Shown here piece after piece: positions 23,702 through 32,600 of a stretch of DNA of 64,000 bases; position 1 is the first letter of the stretch; each line of letters begins with the position of its first letter. Location: positions 868,001 to 932,000 of the forward strand of contig NZ_FNEZ01000002.1 of NCBI RefSeq assembly GCF_900100375.1, written 5' to 3'. This stretch comes from Flavobacterium noncentrifugens. Lineage in GTDB: Bacteria > Bacteroidota > Bacteroidia > Flavobacteriales > Flavobacteriaceae. Under the pieces are notes generated by a model. The model was not told the DNA's origin and made no database searches. It saw only the letters and a program-made list of their open reading frames with translations. Position numbers and translations under genes: made by a program.

Positions 23702-26700
23702 ATGGATAAAAAATTATTCTCGTTCCTTTTTTCCACCCGATTGATGGCCGTTTTGTTTCTCACTTTCGCTACAGCGATGGCCGCCGGAACCTTTATTGAA
23801 AACGAATACAACACCGATACGGCAAGAATCTGGATTTATAACACCAAATGGTTTGAAGCGATTATGCTGTTTTTCCTGATCAACTTTTTCGGAAATATCA
23901 AGCGTTACCAATTGCACAAAAGAGAAAAATGGGCGAGTTTACTACTGCACTTAGCGTTTATTTTTATCCTCATCGGAGCATTTGTAACCCGTTACATCAG
24001 TTATGAAGGCATGATGCCCATCCGCGAAGGCGCTGCAGAAAACCAGGTTTTTTCAGATAAAACTTTTTTAAATGTTGCCGTTGATGGCGATTACAAAGGG
24101 CAGATGAGGCGCAGGATTTACGAAGATCCATTGCTGCTTTCCCCGGCGACGAACAATAATTTTACGATGTCGGAGAAGTTTGCCGATACAAAATTTGAAG
24201 TCTCTTATAAAAACTATGTTTTCGGAGCCACTGAAACGGTTGTCCCAAAAGAAAACGGCACGACTTACCTTAAAATGGTAGAATCTGGAGGCGGAATGCG
24301 CCACGAACATTACCTGAAATCAGGCGAAATCCAAAACATCCACAACACACTTTTCGTACTGAATAAATACACGGCCGGCGCAGTCAACATCAACACAACC
24401 GGCGGCGCATACACGATCAAAACCCCATTTGACGGGCAGTTTATGAGAATGGCCGACAAAATGCAGGGAACTGTAATTAAAGATTCGTTGCAGCCGTTGA
24501 TGATGCGCTCTCTGTATAACGTTGGCGGATCGCAGTTTGTCTTTCCTGAGCCTGCAATCAAAGGAGAAAAAGCTTACAAATCAAGCAGTGATTTACATGC
24601 AAAACAGCACGATGATGCGCTGACGCTAACAGTAAAATCGCAAGGACAGGAGCGTGAAATTACCGTTTTAGGTTCAAAAGGAAAACAAGGCGAGCCGGTT
24701 ATGGTTAAGATCGGAAACCTTGATTTTACGATCAATTTTGGAAGTAAAGTCTACACTTTGCCGTTTAAAATCCAGCTGAATGATTTTATCGCGACCAAAT
24801 ATCCGGGAACCGAAAAAAGCTATGCTGCGTTTGAAAGCAAAGTGACTGTTTTGGATCCCGATAAGAAATTTAATGCACGGATATTTATGAACAATGTTTT
24901 GGATCACAAAGGTTTTCGCTTTTTTCAGGCGTCATTTGATCCCGATGAAAAGGGAACCGTACTTTCTGTAAACCATGATTTTTTGGGAACCTGCATTACG
25001 TATTCGGGATATTTCATGTTGTTTTTTGCGATGATGGCAATTCTTTTTGACAAGCATACGCGATTTGCCGACATCAAACGAAAACTGGAAGTTGTGAAAA
25101 ATAAAAAAGCCAAATTGCTCTCGATCTTAATCCTCTTTTTAAGCTTTAACGGATTTGCACAACAGCACGAGCACACGCCGCAAAAAGCACATCTGCCAAG
25201 CCAGGAGCAAATCGATTCTTTGATCAATAAATACAAAGTGACTGAAGCGCATGCCGCGAAATTCGGTAGGCTAATCACTCAGGATGAAGGTGGACGAATG
25301 AAACCTGTGAATACTTTTTCGTCTGAATTGCTTCGGAAAGTCAGCAAAAACGACAAATATAAAGACATGAATTCGGATCAGGTTTTTCTTTCAATGACAC
25401 AATTTCCGCGGATTTGGTTTGAAGTGCCGCTGATTTATATAAAGCCAGGAAATGACAGCATCCGTAAGATTATCGGAATTGACAGCAAGCAAAAATATGC
25501 GCCATTTATTGCATTTTTTGACAACAACGGCAATTATAAATTGTCTTCTTATCTTGAAAAAGCTTATAAAGATGCAGTTCCGGACGCATTTGAAACAGAC
25601 TTCATCGAAACTGACCGAAAAGTGAATTTGCTGAATTCGGCGTTAAGCGGAAGCATTCTCAAAATCTTCCCGGTTCCCGATGATAAAAACAACAAATGGA
25701 TTTCGTATTTAGAGTTGCATTCATCAGGAATGAAAGGCATCGACTCTACTTTTACAAAAAATATTTTGCCGTTATATATGGCTTCGCTCGACAGTGCTTC
25801 GGTGAGTAAAAATTATACCAATGCCGATTTTTACCTGCAGAGCATGGAAAATTACCAGAAGAAATTCGGTAGTGCCGTGCGTCCGTCGGAAGACAAAATC
25901 AACTCGGAAATCACGTACAACAAATACGACATTTTCAAGAAACTGTACTATTTGTACATGCTTTCAGGCGTTTTGATGTTGATCTTCACCATCGTAAATA
26001 TTTTCTTTGAAAAGAAAGCGATCAGGATTGTCATTAACGCTTTCCATATTTTAATCGGGATTTTATTTGCCTTGCATACTGCCGGATTGATCGCGCGCTG
26101 GTACATTTCCGGACATGCGCCGTGGAGTGACGCTTATGAATCGATGATTTATGTAGCCTGGGCGACGATGTTTTTCACATTGGCTTTCGACCGAAAATCA
26201 AAACTGACAGTTGCTTCGGGAACTTTTGTCGCTTCGATGATCCTGATGATCGCGCATTGGAACTGGATGGATCCGTCGATTGCAAATTTGCAGCCTGTAT
26301 TAAATTCGTATTGGCTGATGATTCACGTTGCGGTAATCGTTGGGAGTTACGGTCCGTTAACACTCGGAATGGTGCTTGGTGTGGTATCTTTAATTTTGAT
26401 ATTGTTCTCGAATGAAAAGAACAAAACCAAAATGGATTTAAATATCAAAGAAATCACCTACATTAACGAAATGGCGCTTACGATCGGGCTTGTAATGCTT
26501 ACGATTGGAAATTTTCTTGGTGGGCAATGGGCAAATGAAAGTTGGGGTAGGTATTGGGGCTGGGATCCTAAAGAAACTTGGGCGTTGATCTCGATCATGA
26601 TTTATGCGTTTGTAATTCATGCACGTTTTGTTCCGGCTTTGCGCGGAAAATGGATTTTCAATCTGATGAGCATCATTGCTTTTTATTCGATTATGATGAC

Positions 26701-26854
26701 GTATTTCGGAGTGAATTTTTACCTGACCGGATTGCATTCTTATGCGAGTGGAGATAAAGTAGTGACGCCAACATTTGTATATTATTCGGTTGCGATTGTG
26801 GCTGTTTTAGCAGTAGTTTCCTACTGGAGATACAAGAAAGTATTCAAAAAATAA
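23702..26854 (+). CDS. ccsBA: Fused ResB-CcsA cytochrome c biogenesis protein
   Basis: A 1050-residue membrane protein that joins both parts of the system II haem delivery and ligation machine. The ResB/CcsB part has N-terminal helices (residues 5-110), a large periplasmic domain and a helix near 440 (YSGYFMLFFAMMAILFD). After a second periplasmic region, with a signal-like helix near residue 485, comes the CcsA part with about eight helices from residue 755. It carries the haem-handling WWD-type motif GRYWGWDPKETWAL near 960, preceded and followed by conserved His (HTAGLIARW, FVIHARF). It attaches haem to CxxCH apocytochromes outside the membrane. Such fusions are common in Bacteroidota and Epsilonproteobacteria. 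It stands alone, divergent from pirin. Confidence 0.93.
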   Translation: MDKKLFSFLFSTRLMAVLFLTFATAMAAGTFIENEYNTDTARIWIYNTKWFEAIMLFFLINFFGNIKRYQLHKREKWASLLLHLAFIFILIGAFVTRYISYEGMMPIREGAAENQVFSDKTFLNVAVDGDYKGQMRRRIYEDPLLLSPATNNNFTMSEKFADTKFEVSYKNYVFGATETVVPKENGTTYLKMVESGGGMRHEHYLKSGEIQNIHNTLFVLNKYTAGAVNINTTGGAYTIKTPFDGQFMRMADKMQGTVIKDSLQPLMMRSLYNVGGSQFVFPEPAIKGEKAYKSSSDLHAKQHDDALTLTVKSQGQEREITVLGSKGKQGEPVMVKIGNLDFTINFGSKVYTLPFKIQLNDFIATKYPGTEKSYAAFESKVTVLDPDKKFNARIFMNNVLDHKGFRFFQASFDPDEKGTVLSVNHDFLGTCITYSGYFMLFFAMMAILFDKHTRFADIKRKLEVVKNKKAKLLSILILFLSFNGFAQQHEHTPQKAHLPSQEQIDSLINKYKVTEAHAAKFGRLITQDEGGRMKPVNTFSSELLRKVSKNDKYKDMNSDQVFLSMTQFPRIWFEVPLIYIKPGNDSIRKIIGIDSKQKYAPFIAFFDNNGNYKLSSYLEKAYKDAVPDAFETDFIETDRKVNLLNSALSGSILKIFPVPDDKNNKWISYLELHSSGMKGIDSTFTKNILPLYMASLDSASVSKNYTNADFYLQSMENYQKKFGSAVRPSEDKINSEITYNKYDIFKKLYYLYMLSGVLMLIFTIVNIFFEKKAIRIVINAFHILIGILFALHTAGLIARWYISGHAPWSDAYESMIYVAWATMFFTLAFDRKSKLTVASGTFVASMILMIAHWNWMDPSIANLQPVLNSYWLMIHVAVIVGSYGPLTLGMVLGVVSLILILFSNEKNKTKMDLNIKEITYINEMALTIGLVMLTIGNFLGGQWANESWGRYWGWDPKETWALISIMIYAFVIHARFVPALRGKWIFNLMSIIAFYSIMMTYFGVNFYLTGLHSYASGDKVVTPTFVYYSVAIVAVLAVVSYWRYKKVFKK

Positions 26855-26858
26855 AATT

Positions 26859-26955
26859 AACCATTAAGGAATTAAGGTTAGTAAGTTCTTAACGTTTCTT
26901 AAACCCTTAATGGTTTTAAAACAAAAAGGTTCAACTGTAAAGCTGAACCTTTTTG
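26859..26955. terminator. Two-hairpin bidirectional terminator region
   Basis: The first arm pair AACCATTAAGG (26859-26869) and CCTTAATGGTT (26905-26915) is an 11-bp inverted repeat. A second, stronger hairpin AAAAAGGTTCA (26923-26933)/TGAACCTTTTT (26944-26954) has A and T runs on its sides and can stop both the ccsBA transcript and the convergent anti-sigma gene. Confidence 0.8.
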
Positions 26956-26972
26956 TTTTATGAAAATAAAAT

Positions 26973-27758
26973 TTAAACTTTTCCTAAAGTATACAATTGC
27001 TCCATGGTTGGTGATTTGCTTCCGCCGGCTGGCTCAAGCGTAATTCCGAAACCTTCTGCTCCGGTTGCGTTGTCAACAGCAAACATTTTATAATTATTAG
27101 CCGTAAAATTTTCTAATAATCCGATGCTTGTTGGCGTAAGCGGATTCAGCTTCAAAGCCCACACCTGATACACTTTTCCTTCCGGCGGTTCTGGTAATCC
27201 GGCTGCATCAACATAAACGGTAGCCGATTGCTTGTTGTAGTAAACTTTTGCAAATGATCGCGGGGAAACGGCTTGTCCGCCAAGGTTTACAACCGTATTT
27301 TTTGTATCACGGATAACCGCTAAAGCGTCTTCTGTTTGCTTGTTTCTTATTTCCGAGGTCACTAAAGCTTCCTGCAATTTTGATTTTTCATTTTCAGCAG
27401 AAACAACCTGCTGGCTGGTTTGGCTTAATCTGTTATATTGGTATCCAAAACCAATCAGGAGCAATACCGCTGCCGCCCAACCCACATACATTAAGATGTT
27501 AGATTTTGGTTGCATCTGAACTACTTTCGAATGTTTTAGCTCCAGTTTCGCTTTGATTTTCGCAAAGTTATCGGCCGATAAAAAAGGGGAGAAGCTCGTA
27601 GATAAATTGAGGATCGATTTTTCAATAGAAATGATTTCGGACTCAACTTCGCGATGTTCCTTAGCCATTTTCGCCACTTCGCTGTTTTCGGTTTCATTTA
27701 GCAAACCGTAAACATAAAGTTCGAGTATCCCTGAATTGATATAGTCTTGAGTATCCAT
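26973..27758 (-). CDS. RskA-type anti-sigma factor
   Basis: A 261-residue membrane protein. Residues 1-85 form a cytoplasmic sigma-binding part (LYVYGLLNETENSEVAKMA) without the HxxxCxxC zinc motif, as in RskA-type proteins. One membrane helix follows (SNILMYVGWAAAVLLLIGFGY, about 85-105), then a short coiled stretch and the periplasmic RskA C-terminal domain (VYVDAAGLPEPPEGKVYQVWAL ... GFGITLEPAGGSKSPT). It should hold the sigma factor of the adjacent gene at the membrane until a signal frees it. Its ATG overlaps the stop of the sigma gene by one base. Confidence 0.9.
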   Translation of the reverse strand: MDTQDYINSGILELYVYGLLNETENSEVAKMAKEHREVESEIISIEKSILNLSTSFSPFLSADNFAKIKAKLELKHSKVVQMQPKSNILMYVGWAAAVLLLIGFGYQYNRLSQTSQQVVSAENEKSKLQEALVTSEIRNKQTEDALAVIRDTKNTVVNLGGQAVSPRSFAKVYYNKQSATVYVDAAGLPEPPEGKVYQVWALKLNPLTPTSIGLLENFTANNYKMFAVDNATGAEGFGITLEPAGGSKSPTMEQLYTLGKV

Positions 27759-28288
27759 TATACGTGTAAAAATTTTCTGAGGTCGTTAATACAATTCCTG
27801 TTTTGTGTTTTAACGGTTCCAAGCGGAATCTGCAATTCATCCGAAGCTTCCTGTTGGGTATAGCCTTTAAAAAACAACAGATCGATAATTTGTATGCATT
27901 TGGGTTTGAGTTTGTTGACAAATTCCCTTATTCCAATGGTGTCAATCTTGTGGATCAACTTATTGCTGTCGTCTAGCAGATGTACGAAATTATCCGAAGA
28001 CAGGTTTTTCTGGCTGTTGTTATATCCTTTCGAACGCAGTTTGTCAATCGACGTATTTCTTGCAATATTGATAATCCAGGTATAAAAGCGCCCTTTGCTT
28101 TCATTGTATGAATCGATGTTTTTCCAGATTTTAACAAATACTTCCTGAAGCACGTCTTCCGCTTCTTCACGGTCTTTTACCAGGTTGTTAATTACAGCGA
28201 ACAAGCTTTTCGAATACATGTCATACACGTGTGAAAATGCCCGGTCGTCTTTAGTTTGTATTAATGGCAGTAGTTCTTCTTGTGTCAT
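27758..28288 (-). CDS. ECF-type RNA polymerase sigma factor
   Basis: A 176-residue sigma-70-family protein. Region 2 includes YSKSLFAVINNLVKDREEAEDVLQEVFVKIWKNI and FYTWIINIARNTSIDKLRSK. Region 4 is the HTH FFKGYTQQEASDELQIPLGTVKTQNRNCIND. It redirects RNA polymerase to a stress or envelope regulon. It is coupled to the RskA-type anti-sigma gene by a one-base overlap, the usual arrangement, and is likely autoregulated, although the upstream 190 bp do not show an obvious second promoter type. The regulon is unknown; the nearby glutathione peroxidase is only a guess. Confidence 0.92.
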   Translation of the reverse strand: MTQEELLPLIQTKDDRAFSHVYDMYSKSLFAVINNLVKDREEAEDVLQEVFVKIWKNIDSYNESKGRFYTWIINIARNTSIDKLRSKGYNNSQKNLSSDNFVHLLDDSNKLIHKIDTIGIREFVNKLKPKCIQIIDLLFFKGYTQQEASDELQIPLGTVKTQNRNCINDLRKFLHV

Positions 28289-28473
28289 TTTTTTGAATAC
28301 TTTTTAAACAAATCTATACATTTTTTATAATAATGTAAAGCACTTTGAATAAAAAACATCTTTTTAAATGTTTGATTGTGAAAGCTGTAACATTGGATCG
28401 TTTAAATGTAAACCAAACTGCATGAAGTTACGTAATTTCATAGACAAAAGTTTTTAAGCACTTAAACTTTTTG
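28289..28473. other. Gene-free stretch upstream of the sigma gene
   Basis: About 185 AT-rich bases that contain the promoter region of the minus-strand sigma gene and the upstream side of the candidate RNA. No protein-coding frame or repeat was recognised. Confidence 0.4.
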
Positions 28474-28607
28474 TTTCCGGTATTCTCCAAATGATTTCCC
28501 CAGAATAAAGTTGGGAATACCCGGATTTGGCGGCAGTAGGTTTTGGTTAGAGGACATCACTGTTGTCAGGGGAGCCCGGAGCTTTAAGCTTCTGGGCTTC
28601 TTTTTTG
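28474..28607 (+). ncRNA. Candidate structured non-coding RNA with own terminator
   Basis: No protein frame fits this GC-richer stretch. It begins with a strong stem-loop: CCGGTATTC (28477-28485) pairs with GAATACCCGG (28515-28524), continued by CCAA/TTGG inside. A GACA/TGTC hairpin lies at about 28553-28567. It ends with the terminator hairpin AGCCCGGAG.../...TTCTGGGCT (28573-28599) followed by CTTTTTTG. A promoter-like TTTTTG lies just before 28474. GGGGA (28569-28573) could also pair with TTCCCC (28496-28501), allowing a long rod with a bubble, as in 6S RNA. Flavobacteria are known to have a divergent 6S-like RNA; that identity is a guess here. Confidence 0.5.
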
Positions 28608-28680
28608 TTTTAACAAAACTTTCGCAGCAACGCCATAGCGAATGCCAGCCAATTTTAGCTAATTTTATAAAAAAATAACC

Positions 28681-29271
28681 ATGAGAAAATTTGTATTCGT
28701 TGCCTGTGGCGCATTGCTTTTGTTCAGTTGCCAGAATCAGGCGCAGGGCAAAGCAACCAAAGCAGCGGCAACCACAAAATCAACAACAATGAAACCATCA
28801 ATTTACCAGTTCAAAGCAGAAGATTTATCCGGAAATGCATTCGATTTTTCCACTTTAAAAGGAAAAAAAGTATTGATTGTAAACACGGCTTCAAAATGCG
28901 GATTAACGCCGCAATACGAACAACTCGAAACATTGTACGAAAAGTACAAAGACCAGAATTTTGTAATCATAGGCTTTCCAGCCAATAATTTTGCATCACA
29001 GGAACCGGGAACCAATGCTGAAATCGGTGCATTCTGCCAGAAAAATTACGGCGTGACTTTTCCAATGATGTCTAAAATATCTGTCAAAGGAGACGATCAG
29101 AACGAAATTTACCAATTCCTGACCCAAAAAAGCAAAAACGGCTTGCAGGATTCTGAAGTCGAATGGAATTTCCAGAAATATTTGCTGAATGAAAAAGGCG
29201 AACTTGAAAGAGTGATTTCTCCAAAAACATTGCCGACAGATCCTGAAATCGTGAACTGGATCAAAGCATAA
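28681..29271 (+). CDS. Lipoprotein glutathione peroxidase-family thiol peroxidase
   Basis: A 196-residue protein with a lipoprotein signal (MRKFVFVACGALLLFSC, lipid-anchored Cys 17). The GPx fold has the peroxidatic Cys in VNTASKCGLTPQYEQLE (Cys near 75) and the Trp-Asn of the active site in EVEWNFQKYL (about 160). The usual catalytic Gln in FPxNQF is Asn here (GFPANNFASQEPG), a change I recall as common in Bacteroidota. A second Cys (FCQKNYG, near 120) could resolve the disulfide with thioredoxin. It reduces hydroperoxides in the periplasm or at the outer membrane. It stands 73 bp after the candidate RNA terminator and 1 bp before the next gene. Confidence 0.9.
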   Translation: MRKFVFVACGALLLFSCQNQAQGKATKAAATTKSTTMKPSIYQFKAEDLSGNAFDFSTLKGKKVLIVNTASKCGLTPQYEQLETLYEKYKDQNFVIIGFPANNFASQEPGTNAEIGAFCQKNYGVTFPMMSKISVKGDDQNEIYQFLTQKSKNGLQDSEVEWNFQKYLLNEKGELERVISPKTLPTDPEIVNWIKA

Positions 29272-29272
29272 A

Positions 29273-29575
29273 ATGGCTGAGAACAATAACAATTTTCCGC
29301 ATATTCTTACGGCTTCATCTACGTTACTCGGATTGTGTTTTGTGGTGCTGACCTCGTTAAGATTAAACAATTTTAGAGATGGATCGATCATCGATGAATT
29401 CACCGCAGTAGCGATCATAATGTTTTTGACAAGCAGCATTTTATCGTATCTGTCGATGCGAAGCAAGAACGAACCCAGCGCGGTTTATGAAAGAATCGCA
29501 GATTTTGTGTTTCTCTCCGGTTTGGTTTTCCTGTTTGTCACAACAATGCTGATTACTTTCAATATCATTAAATAA
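29273..29575 (+). CDS. Small three-helix membrane protein
   Basis: A 100-residue protein with three predicted membrane helices: residues 12-30 (TASSTLLGLCFVVLTSL), 45-62 (VAIIMFLTSSILSYLS) and 77-98 (FVFLSGLVFLFVTTMLITF). No family name is certain. It begins one base after the glutathione peroxidase stop and is followed by a strong terminator, so the two form an operon. The short loops leave little room for an active site; a structural or stress role is possible. Confidence 0.8.
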   Translation: MAENNNNFPHILTASSTLLGLCFVVLTSLRLNNFRDGSIIDEFTAVAIIMFLTSSILSYLSMRSKNEPSAVYERIADFVFLSGLVFLFVTTMLITFNIIK

Positions 29576-29589
29576 TTTTTAAAAATAAA

Positions 29590-29621
29590 AAAAGGATTTG
29601 CAGCAACGCAAATCCTTTTTC
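29590..29621 (+). terminator. Terminator of the peroxidase operon
   Basis: A perfect 12-bp stem AAAAGGATTTGC/GCAAATCCTTTT encloses a 6-base loop and is followed by T. It lies 15 bp after the stop of the small membrane protein gene; because it is A/T-flanked it may also act on the minus strand. Confidence 0.88.
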
Positions 29622-29650
29622 TTTTACTAATGTATGAATTTAAAATCTTT

Positions 29651-29668
29651 CCCGAAGTTTCGGGACTA
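29651..29668. repeat. Short palindromic repeat, copy 2
   Basis: Identical 18 bases (CCCGAAGTTTCGGGACTA) to those at 19886-19903, lying between two convergent genes. Confidence 0.6.
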
Positions 29669-29683
29669 ATCTCTCAAAGCTGT

Positions 29684-32600
29684 TTACTGTTTGATGAAAC
29701 GTTTTACAGCAAATCCATTTGCATTTGAAACCTCAATCAAGTAAGTTCCCGCTGCCAACGAAGCTACATTTACACTTTCATTCTCCACTTTTCCTTTGCT
29801 GATTTCCTGGCCCATCATGTTTACGATCCTGAAATTAGAATCGGCTGAAAGATTCGCGATGTTCAGTGTATTTCCTTTCACCGGATTCGGATACAAGCTA
29901 AAATCAATCATTGAAGCAGCCGCAGTTTGTGGAGTTTCAAATTTCGCAGTCGATGCAATATTGATCGTATAATCTTCTACCTGCCCATAAGAAAACGCTT
30001 CACAAGCCGTCGGAATGCCATTGTATTTCAAAGAAACGCGCATTCTTGTCGTTCCAGCTGTTGCGGTCGCCGGAATAGTAAATGTTCCCGAAACCGGAGT
30101 CGTTTTAGAAGCCGCTTTCGTCCAAACCATTTCACCGCTATCCGAGAAATCGCCATCCTGGTTGTAATCTATAAAAACCGCATAGCCTTCACTGTAAACC
30201 GTTCCCGTCCATGTTGGCGTGATCGTGATCGTATAAGCCGAACCTTTGTTTACACTTGTTGAAAGTGCCGTAAAATTCTCATAACCCGCAGTTCCTGTCG
30301 AAGAATTGCTCATCGTTCCAAAAACAACTTTTCCAATGCGTTCGTCAGCCGTATTATTTCCCTGCGAAGTGCAATACGTCAATGCACCCGACAAAGTTGT
30401 TACGCTTACGGCATTGCTTGCTACCGATATATTTCCGGCCGCATCTTTCGCTTTTACGGTAAATGAATAAGTTGTCGCAGCGGTCAACCCGGTTACGGCA
30501 TAAGTTGTCGATGCTGTCGATCCTAGTAAAGTAGCACCCTGATACACATCATATCCGGTTACGGCCACATTGTCTGTTGCACCAGACCAGGATAAGTTGG
30601 TTGCTGTTTGTGTCGTTCCGGCTGCACCCAATGTTGGCGCGGTAGGAGCAATTGTATCGGCAGCTGGGGCCAAAGTCATTACGCTTACTGCGTTGCTTGC
30701 CACAGAAATATTTCCGGCGGCATCTTTCGCTTTTACGGTAAACGAATACGTCGTTGAAGCAGTCAATCCGGTCACGGCATAAGTTGTAGCAGTTGTCGAT
30801 CCTAATAAAGTCGTGCCTCTGTAAACATCATATCCGGTTACGGCTACGTTATCTGTTGCGCCAAGCCATGATAAATTCGTTGATGTTTGTGTGGTTCCGG
30901 CTGCAGCCAATGTTGGCGCGACAGGAGCAACCGTATCAGAAGAACCGGCCGTAATCATAAAATTCGTATTCGAAACATCAAAGAAAATGTGATTGGTTCC
31001 TTTAACCATGATCCTGTTTGTCGTTCCTGGCGTATTCGGAACCGTAACGACCTGTGTTCCGTCATTTGGCGTTGCAGCCAGTAAAGTCGTCCAGGTATTT
31101 CCGGCATCCGATGATAATAAAATGTCAACATTTGCACAATTCACGCCGTTTGCAGTTGTTCCGGCAACAGCCCAGGTTACGGTTTGCGTGCTTCCGCCAA
31201 CGTAAGAAACAGCCGTATTCGGGCTGCTTACGGTAAACGGCCCGGCAGTTGCATTTACGGTAACGACCATATCGTCACTGTTATTTCCAGATCCGCCTGC
31301 GCGGTTGTCGCGCACGGTCAATCTAAAATTTAACGTCCGGGCAACAGAAGGCAAAGCCTCAACAGTCAGTTCTGTGCCTGCTGTTGTTGTTGCGCCGGTC
31401 AATACCGATGACATTTTAGGAAAATATCTGGTTGGAGTTGTTGAAGAATTATAGGACCTGAAATTCGGCCCTGATGTTTTGCTGGCTGTTGGCGTTGTCG
31501 TGGATGAAGTTCCGGTATTCATCTGTTCCCAATTGTAGGAAAGTACATCACCATTGCCATCTGTTCCTAATCCTGTCAGCATAAACGGGGTGCTTTTCGG
31601 AACGGTATAATCCAAACCTGCATTCGCAGTCGGGATCGAATTTCCGGTAGCGGTATTCGTCTGGCAGGTTTTTGTCTTGATATTATTTGTGATCTGCTGG
31701 ATGCTGATCGCGTGAAAATAGGCATCAGAATGCGGCTGCACATCTTTAGCGGTAATTCCGGCGTAACCCATGATCGTTGATCCCGATCCCGGCTCCATTT
31801 GTGCACCGGTTCCGGTTTCAGTACTAAAAGTAAACGTATGGTTTGCCCCAAATTGGTGTCCCATTTCATGAGCCACATAATCAATATCGAAATTATCTCC
31901 TGACGGAACGGCATCGCCAGGTGAAGTAAATCCGCTTCCTTTTCCGTAAGGAACGGATGTTGTCGGATTGGTGCAAACGCAACCAATGCAGCCGGCATTT
32001 CCGCCGCCGCCGCTGGCTCCGAATAAATGCCCGATATCATAAGCCGAATTTCCAATGTTGTTCGTTAAAGTTGTTTGCAGTTCCTGGTTCCAGGTTCCTT
32101 CGGTATTGGCATCGCCAACACCAATGTCTGCATTTGAATAGGGATCTGAAGAAGCACTGGTGTAAATCACCGCATCCGTATTGGCAATCAAAACCATACG
32201 CACCGCGAAATCTTTCTCAAAAACACCATTGACACGTGTGATCGAATTATTGATCGCAGCCAGCGCCAATGCTTTTGTTCCGCCAAAATAGGCTGTATAT
32301 TCGCCAGTAACCGACATCGCGAGGCGAAAAGTCCGCAAAGTCGCATCATCAGCATTTGGGCGTGCATTTGGTGCCGTCGCTACTGCTTTGATGTCATCGG
32401 CAACACGGCATTCAAACTTTGAAAATGAAGCTGTTTTGTCGTCTTTTTTATAAATGGAATACGTTTTTAAGTCTTTGGAATACGGCTCTATAAACACTGC
32501 AGGCTTATCAGCATCCAAAGTCATGGCTTTCAATCCGAGTGGCGAAAGGCTAAAGTAAACCGTTGCTGTCGGGCGGTCAATCCCAATTCCGATATAAGAT

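Noticed and set aside
28474..28607. Signal recognition particle RNA
   Set aside because: The conserved SRP tetraloop motif region (GGAAGCAGC-type) is absent; only a loosely similar GGCGGCAG is present.
30410..30930. Regular DNA repeats suggesting a CRISPR or satellite array
   Set aside because: The period is about 270 bp and equals the coding length of two FN3 domains, so it is a protein-domain duplication.
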